The notes beneath the pieces were generated by a model. It did not search any database. It saw only the letters and a list, made by a program, of their open reading frames with translations, and had not been told where the DNA came from. A DNA stretch of 64,000 bases, taken from positions 1 through 64,000 of the forward strand of contig JAAAVE010000003.1 of the NCBI GenBank assembly GCA_015679605.1, read 5' to 3'. The stretch comes from Podila epigama. Its lineage: Eukaryota > Mortierellomycota > Mortierellomycetes > Mortierellales > Mortierellaceae. The position numbers and the translations under genes are program-made. Shown here in pieces: positions 57,230 through 64,000 of the stretch; position 1 is the stretch's first letter, and every line of letters starts with the position of its first letter.

Positions 57230-60200
57230 ATGGGTCGTTTGCATCGCATTGAGGTCGAGAACTTCAAGTCATACAAGGGACATCAAACCATTGGCCCATT
57301 TCATGACTTTACCTGTGTCATTGGTCCCAATGGTGCAGGTATGATGGAGAAGATATTCTTTTTTTATTACTTTTTTGTGATGCCTCGGGCGTATTCACGT
57401 CGTTGACTCGAAAACCAACTACAAGCTTAACTTCCCCTTTTTGCCACCAAAAATTGTTTGAATTGATTTACAGGAAAGTCGAATCTGATGGATGCCATCT
57501 CCTTTGTGTTGGGAGTCAAGTCATCTCAGTTGCGCTCGAGCCAGCTCCGTGAACTCATCTATCGTGACAGAGTCGATGACTCGGTAGAGAGCCACAATAA
57601 GGCAGGAAACAGCAAAACAGCTCGGCATCAGCCTGAAAATGACTCTGACCCCCGCAAGACATGGGTCATGGCCGTTTATCACGAAGATGACGGCACAGAA
57701 ATCAAGTTCTTGAGAAGGTATATTTCTGTTGTTGTTGTTGTTGTTGTTATTGTTATCACTCTTACTGTCGCCAGACTGGTACTTAATCCAATCTCCTTTA
57801 AATCATATGTATAACAACATCCCTTTCGCACCTCACTGAAACTACCCAAATAGTGTCAATATGGCAGGAGTAAGCGAATACAAGATTAACGGCAAGGCGA
57901 TGCTGTATGCTGACTACGATAAAGCCCTCCAGGAGATCAATATTCTCGTCAAAGCAAGGAACTTTTTGGTTTTCCAGGTACGCATCACTCTTACTTCTCT
58001 TATTGTTCATCTGTATTATGACCGCATGCCTCACCAGCGTTGTCATGGCTTTTTGAACTCGAAAAACCATACTCACTTTCAAGTTCTTTGATAATTGAAT
58101 ACTTCAGGGCGATGTTGAAACGATTGCCTCGCAGTCTCCCAAGGAACTCACCAAGCTCATTGAACAAATCAGTGGCTCCCTCGAGCTCAAACAGGAATAT
58201 GACCGACTGCAGGAGGAACAGGAACGCGCGGTGGAAAACTCGACATTTAACTTTCAACGGAAAAAAGGCATCAATGCAGAAATCAAACAGTACCAGGAGC
58301 AAAAGGCTGAGGCTGAACGGTTCGAAACTTTGCAAGAAAAGAAGGCTAGTCTTCTTGTCAACTACCTTGTCTGGAAACTCTTTCATATCGAACGAAACAT
58401 CACAACGACCGAAGAGACGATTGTGTCCAAGACGGACGCCCTCAGGGGTACACAGGAGGAGCTGGTATGAAGTTATTTCTCATATTGTCCTACACACTTG
58501 ATTTTGCTCGTTGATTGGTTTCATGTTTTCTGGAAAGGCATCTCAAACTTTTACTGACATAAATTTCGACTTCATGACGTGTTTCGCATACAACTTTCAC
58601 CAACCATGATAGGTCGCTTTGGAAGAAAAACTCAAGGAAGCCAAGAAGGAGCAAGCTGTTGCTCAGAGGGATGCTTATCGTAGAGAACGTTCTATCACCA
58701 AGAGGGAGAAGGCACTTAATGAATTGGTAGGATTACAAATGTATAGAAAGAGCGGTCGATATTTGTCGAGTTGATGACAATGCCTCTTGTTTCATTTACA
58801 TATATTTCCCAAGTTGTAGTCATGTCTAACCAGTAGTCACCTATCCTGCCATCTTTTAGCACCCGGAGGCTTTGAGTCTGGATGAAAAAGTGGCCCATGT
58901 AACCAAAAAGATAAAGTCGTTGCGGAGTAACGGTGTACTCGTCAAAGAAACCTACACTCAACAGCAGAAGCGTGTCACACAACAGCAACAAGAGCTCACT
59001 CAGATGGAAAAAGCGGCGGCAAAGTTTGAAGAGGCTGCCAAATCTCAAGAAGAAGCACAGGGTATCACTTTGAGCCCATCCGATTTGAAAACTTATAGCT
59101 CGAAGTAAGTTACATGTTGTTGGTTTGTACAAACATGGCGCAATGACCCCCACTCCCCATTTCTGATCAGTCGTTTGAATATGCCGCTGTCATTAGTAAG
59201 GAAGAAGTTGCGCTTCGTACTGTCGTACAATCACAAGAACTTGGTCAGCTCAAGAGAAATGTCAAGACTTGGCGCGAGGAGAACAGCCGTCTGCAAGAGG
59301 CGGTCAAGGATCTAGTGTCAAAGAAGGGTCGCCTTGTGGAGCAGGAACAAGGCTTTGTGGAGCACCAGAGGAAGGTAGAGTCGCACATGGCATCGGTCCT
59401 TCAAGATCAGGCTCGGACAAAGCATGAGCTGCAGAACCTGGATAATGAACGCCTGCGCATTGAAAAGACCGAGATTGAGCTGAATGAGAAGCTAAGCAAC
59501 ACACTGAATCAGCTTATGGAGGCCAAGCTGGATCAACGCGAATCTGAGAAGGAGCAGAAGCTGAAGGAGACGTTGAGCTCATTGAAGCGCATTTTCCCTG
59601 GTGTGCACGGCAGAGTCACAGATCTCTGCAAGCCTACTCAACGCAAGTATGATGCAGCCATTTCGGTCATTTTGGGCCGACATATGGATGCCATCATCGT
59701 CGACCGCCAAAAGACAGCCATTGACTGCATTCAGCTCTTGCGTGAGCAGCGCTCTGGACATGCAACCTTCCTGCCCTTGGACACTCTGGTTGCCAAGCCT
59801 GTGAACGATCGTCTTCGCAGCTTGGCGAAGGGAGCGCGTCTTGCGGTGGATGTGATCCAGTATGATGAGACTTTGGAGACGGCGATTCAGTATGTCTGTG
59901 GCAATGCGCTTGTATGTGACACAATGGAGGTGGCCAAGCACGTATGCTATGAGCTCGGTCAGCAGGTCAAAGCCGTGGCCTTGGATGGCACTGTGTTCCA
60001 CAAGAGCGGTCTCATTACAGGAGGACAGAGCGGACTTGGATCAGGGACGCGTCGCTGGGATGAGAAGGTTGTTGATGAGCTGAAGCGACGACGTGACGCG
60101 ATGCTTGCTCAGCTGAATGAATTGTCAAAGACCAAAAAGCGGGGTGTGCCTGAGGAGACACTCAAGAGTGAGCTCGCTGGTATTGAGAGCAAGCTTGCTT

Positions 60201-62106
60201 TTGCACGTGAGGATTTGAGTGCTACGAAGCGCAATATTGCAGAGATTCAGGAACAGATTCGATTGATTGATGCTGAGTTGGCGGAGAAGGGACCGAAGGC
60301 GGAAAAGTCGGCGAGCGACCTTGCAGCGCGGGAGTCAGAGATGTCGAGGATTGAGGCGACGATCCATGAGATTGAAGATGATATCTTTGCGCCTTTGTGC
60401 CGCAAGATTGATGTGGCAAACATTCGAGAATATGAAGCGCAAAAGTTGAAACGATCGCAAGAGCTGTCAGAAAAGCGATCCAAGTTTGAGACGGTGCTTT
60501 CCAAGATGCGCAACCAACTTGCGTTTGAGACGATGCAGTTGGACGAGACCAAGGAGCGTGTTGTCCGATTGGAGACGATGATTGCGACCGAGACCTCTAC
60601 GCTTGACCAATATGAGGCGCAGCGGGATGAGATTCAGGCACAGCAGTCCACGATTGAGAAGGAGATTGCTGGGCTCAAGGAGGACCTTGCAGCCGCGCAG
60701 AGTATCTTTCAATCCAGGTCTGAAAATGTGAATGCTGGCAAGAAGCAAGTTTCTCAGAAGAACAAGCAGATTGATGCTCTTTTGAAGGACATTGGCTCAA
60801 AGGTATAGCGGAGTGTTGCTTTTATTGTTGCTGTTGTTATTGTTGTTACTGTTACCGTTGCTATTGTTTGTGTTGTTGTTGCTCTTTTTACTGTTTCAAC
60901 TCCCATTCCTGTTGTTATTGTTGTTGCCGCTTCAGACCCCATTCCTGTTCCTGTTGCTGCTGTTGTTAATTGGATCCTCATTCCTTGACTCAAAATTTTC
61001 AAACATAGGAATCACTTGTTGAGAAGCTGGACTCTGAACGCTCTTCGATTTTCAGACGGTGCAAGCTTGAGCAGATTGAACTGCCGATGGAGAAGGGATC
61101 TCTTGAGGACGTGTCGATGGATGAGGAGAAGAGCTATCGCGCTCAAACGAGTAGTGAGAATGGTATGGATGTTGATACGGAGAATGGGGTGCCTGTAGGA
61201 ACACAAGTGCCGCGCAGCCAGGACTGGAAGATTACGGTAGACTTTTCGGAGCTGGATGATGAGCAGCGACAGGTACTGCCTTCTTCCAGTTCCTCCGGAC
61301 CTGGGTCGGGAGTGACAGGGGTGGATATGAGTCGACTTTCGATATCATCACAGTCTGGTGTGAATGCAAATGATACACTTTCGTCCCAGACGGGAACGAG
61401 TGGAGAAGCGGTGACGATGGAGACTGTAGAGAATGAGTTCCTGGATCGATTGCGACAGCTGACGGACGAGATTGAGCGTTTGGCTCCTAACATGAAGGCG
61501 ATTGAACGTCTGGATGGAGTTGAGGCGAGACTTCGACAGACGGATAAGGAGTTTATTGCGGCGCGGAAGAGTGCGCGAACGATCAAGGAGGCATTTGGGG
61601 TGGTTAAACAAGAACGGTATGAGCGGTTTAACCGGGCGTTCCAGCATATTTCAGAAAAGATTGACGAGATCTATAAGGCATTGACGCGCTCAGCAGCGTT
61701 CCCGATGGGAGGAACGGCGTACCTGTCACTGGAGGACACGGAGGAGCCGTACTTGGATGGAATCCGGTACCATGCGATGCCACCACTGAAGCGATTCCGA
61801 GATATGGATCAACTGTCTGGAGGGGAGAAGACGATGGCGGCGCTGGCGCTGTTGTTTGCGATCCATTCATTCCGGCCATCACCATTCTTTGTGTTGGATG
61901 AGGTGGATGCGGCGCTGGACAATATGAATGTGGGTCGGATTGGACAGTACCTGCAAGACCACGCGTCGGCTAACCTACAGTTTATTGTGATTTCGCTCAA
62001 GAGCTCGCTGTATGAGCGTGGGCAAGGGTTGGTGGGTATCTACCGCGACCAAGGCATCAACAGTAGTAAGACGGCTACTTTGGCACTGGATCAGTTTGAA
62101 GAATAA
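57230..62106 (+). CDS. SMC1: SMC1, cohesin core subunit
   Basis: ATPase subunit of the cohesin ring. Model: 57230-57338, 57474-57717, 57854-57977, 58108-58464, 58613-58726, 58860-59104, 59197-60802, 61009-62106; 1298 residues, slightly longer than the usual 1230. Start [18 protein letters not shown]; Walker A GPNGAGKSN at residues 32-40 is split by intron 1. Two long coiled coils flank the hinge (about 545-680: [65 protein letters not shown]). C-terminal head: [19 protein letters not shown] (signature) and [14 protein letters not shown] (Walker B). The acceptor at 59197 was chosen over 59171 because only it keeps the frame and matches SMC1 ([14 protein letters not shown]). A Ser/Gly-rich insert near residue 1010 is lineage-specific. 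Confidence 0.95.
60810..60970 (+). repeat. TTG/GTT-rich intron tract
   Basis: Intron 7 of SMC1 (60803-61008) is mainly imperfect GTTGTT and CCTGTT units. A similar GTTGTT run sits in intron 2 at 57728-57750. Confidence 0.8.
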
Positions 62107-63075
62107 GTTTTTTTTTTTTTCTCAGGAAAGTGAAAATTGTGTAGCTGTTTTAAAACAGATTCATTCCAGCAACACGCAACCAAAAAAAAATGGGCTCACA
62201 AATCAAAGAAGACATGTCCGAGTTCGGTTTAAAGTGTGTCGGCTCGCTTTGCTTGAGTTTAGTTACATCGCACGTGTGAGTGGAGATGATTTGCTCCACA
62301 ACTGACAGAGCATTGCAGTGCAGTAGCTGTTCAGGAATGTGTGTGTGTGTGTGTGTGTATCGTTGGATGCGTGTGCATTTGTGTATGAGGTGTGTGTGTA
62401 TGTGTGTGAATGTTGTGTGTGTGTACACGAACGAGAGAGTGTGTGTTTGTGTGGATGAGTGTAAGAATGTGGTGAAATAGGATCCAAGGATAAATGAGTC
62501 CCTTTTCATGTGATCTCTTGACAGCTCTACCACGTACAACGCATTCTAGGTGTGTGTCCATGCGTGTGTGTGTGAATGTGTATGTGTGCATCAAAAAAGA
62601 CAATAATAAAGGGCGAATACTGTTTGTTCACTTTGAGACTCGCTCACTTCAACCAACCGATACTCGGGGCACCCTTCTTTGCTGCGTAAGCCATAATATC
62701 CATGCCCCATGTCAAGGTGAAAAGTCATGAAAGACCAAAAAAAAGATCAAAGTCATGAACAATGGCAAAGGGCAAAGGGCTGAAAAGGCGTGTCGCAGTA
62801 AGTTGGTCAGTAAACAGCTCAGTTGTCACTGTCGATGGTGACATGGTGCAAGGTGGGACGACAATAGACTGAGCCGACGACCATCTTGTTGTTGTCTGTG
62901 GTCACCCCCAATGGCCCTCAGCCGATCATTATAAAGACGAATTGTTTTTTTGTTTTGTTCTCCTTTTCTTTTCTTTTCTTTCTTTCCATCTCAGACAACT
63001 CTCTTCTCTTCTTCTATCTCTCCACATTCTCTTCACTCTTCTTCACCCACACATCACCACACTTTAATTCAAACC
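62107..63075. other. Intergenic SMC1 3' flank / SCP2 promoter
   Basis: 969 bp. It has a (GT)n microsatellite at 62339-62360, further TGTG-rich sequence to 62480, and the TATA box at 62930. No coding gene seen. Confidence 0.5.
62930..62936 (+). promoter_or_regulatory. TATA box of SCP2 gene
   Basis: TATAAAG 146 bp upstream of the ATG at 63076, followed by a CT-rich leader (62975-63060). Suits a highly expressed gene. Confidence 0.6.
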
Positions 63076-63972
63076 ATGTGTAAGTCAGTTGTTTTGCCGT
63101 GCTTTGTGTTCTGTCTTTTGTTCCTGTTCTTGTCTCTCGTCTCGTTTCTCTTCTCGTCTCGTCCCTGCCTCGGTCTTTGTTCTTCAGATGTTCATTACTC
63201 TACAGGATGCTCCCTCACAATCACATGCGACAGAGCCATGCATGCAAAAAACGACATCTCGCCAGCACGTGCCTATGCATACATGCCAACGCCCATTTGA
63301 CGATTCGAACAAAAACAATCTCGGGGTCATCAAGAGGATATATTCTTAAACTGTCACTGGGTTTTTCCACTCTTGAAAAGTGTTGGGCATGCATGGATAA
63401 CACTATACACGACACACTACACTACACGGACGGACAACGCGGGAACACATTTACACACCCCTTTCGTTCACTTTAGCACAATTTTTTTATTGTCTTCATA
63501 ACCTTTTGACCCTGTGCAAACTGTACATGATGACTAACATCATCAACAAACAATATATATCCATGTAGCCACCATCGCTGTTGAAGGTTTCAAGTCGTCC
63601 GCTCTCCTCACTCAGATCGAGGAGCACCTCAAGACACTCTCTGCAGATGAGCGCAAGGATCAGGTCAAGAAGGTCAAGGGTGTCTTCCAGTTCAACGTCA
63701 AGAACGACAAGGGCGTTGTCGCCACTTGGACCTTTGACCTCAAGAACGGCGAGGGTTCCATCCACAAGGGTACCGTGACTGGTGTGAAGCCCGATATCAC
63801 CATCGACATTGGTGACCAGGTGTTTATCGATCTTGCCGAGGGCAAGGCCAACGGCCAAAAGTTGTTCATGTCTGGAAAGATCAAGGTCAAGGGTGCCATC
63901 ATGCTCGCTACCAAGCTTGAGACTGTCCTCAAGGGTGCTCAGGCCCAGACTGGCTTCAAGGCCAAGTTGTAA
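63076..63972 (+). CDS. SCP2-type sterol/lipid carrier protein with AKL end
   Basis: Stand-alone SCP2 lipid-transfer domain, 135 residues. Model: exon 1 is only ATGT (63076-63079), then a 489-nt intron (GTAAGT to TGTAG), then 63569-63972. The join gives MSTIAVEGFKSSALL, and no other ATG lies in frame near the conserved start. Conserved features: VKGVFQFNVKND, ATWTFDLKNGEGSIHKG, PDITIDIGDQVFIDLAEGKANGQKLFMSGKIKVKGAIMLATKLE. It ends KAKL; AKL is a PTS1 variant, so peroxisomal import is likely, consistent with SCP2 roles in lipid and acyl-CoA binding. Codon use is C-biased, implying strong expression. The stop is 28 bp before the window end. Confidence 0.92.
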
Positions 63973-64000
63973 AATGTCTTTTTTCCCTCTTTTTTTCTTC

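Noticed and set aside
59105-59196. Apparent one-base frameshift between exons 6 and 7 of SMC1
   Set aside because: It arises only if the acceptor at 59170 is used. The acceptor CATTAG ending at 59196 restores the frame and gives the expected SMC1 alignment, so no error or pseudogene is needed.
1-64000. Mobile elements, viral insertions, biosynthetic or defence gene clusters
   Set aside because: I saw no transposase, reverse transcriptase, integrase, long terminal or inverted repeats, capsid or polyketide/NRPS-type genes. The genes are unrelated housekeeping or family members typical of a fungal chromosome.

Overview
This is a 64 kb piece of a nuclear genome from an early-diverging fungus. 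The gene content, many short GT-AG introns (mostly 70-165 nt), Gln/His-rich low-complexity tracts and CA/CT-rich flanks fit Mucoromycota, most likely Mortierellomycotina; that placement is an inference. There is one assembly gap (31 N at 38007-38037, inside an intron). I see no rRNA, tRNA, CRISPR array, virus or transposon. I rebuilt gene models by hand from splice signals, reading frame and protein-family fit; total coding lengths are multiples of three.

Layout, left to right: partial ribosomal protein eL20 (+); a proline-rich protein with a possible Sufu-like domain (+); ALG6 glucosyltransferase (+); CHMP1/Did2 ESCRT-III (-); tafazzin (+); a doubtful small gene (+); a membrane/coiled-coil protein of unknown function (+); eIF6 (-); a cupin_5 protein (+); a DsbA-like thioredoxin-fold protein ending in SKL (-); ATP10 (-); EME1 (-); a PCID2/CSN12-type PCI protein (+); DNA2 (-); an HSF-type transcription factor (-); a metaxin-like protein (+); a GST-VOC fusion (+); a Myb-like protein with an Arg-rich leader (-); NAT9 acetyltransferase (+); a secreted histidine-brace (LPMO-like) protein (+); DUS4 (+); a very Gln-rich Myb-like protein (-); a RING-CH membrane E3 ligase (-); RPF1 (-); SMC1 (+); and an SCP2 sterol-carrier protein ending in AKL (+).

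These are mostly independent housekeeping genes, as is normal for a fungal chromosome. Themes that recur are genome maintenance (EME1, DNA2, SMC1), ribosome assembly and translation (eL20, eIF6, RPF1, DUS4), mitochondrial biogenesis (tafazzin, ATP10, metaxin) and two probable peroxisomal proteins with PTS1 ends. Several gene pairs are tightly convergent (78-105 bp between stops).

The most unusual features are extreme initial micro-exons (4 nt in SCP2, 10 nt in eIF6, 16 nt then 20 nt in CHMP1), a GC-AG intron that splits the catalytic motif of tafazzin, a GST-glyoxalase-fold fusion, a secreted protein whose predicted mature N-terminus is His, and a pair of Myb-like genes, one of which appears to carry a mitochondrial-type leader. 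I found no clear new multi-gene system.
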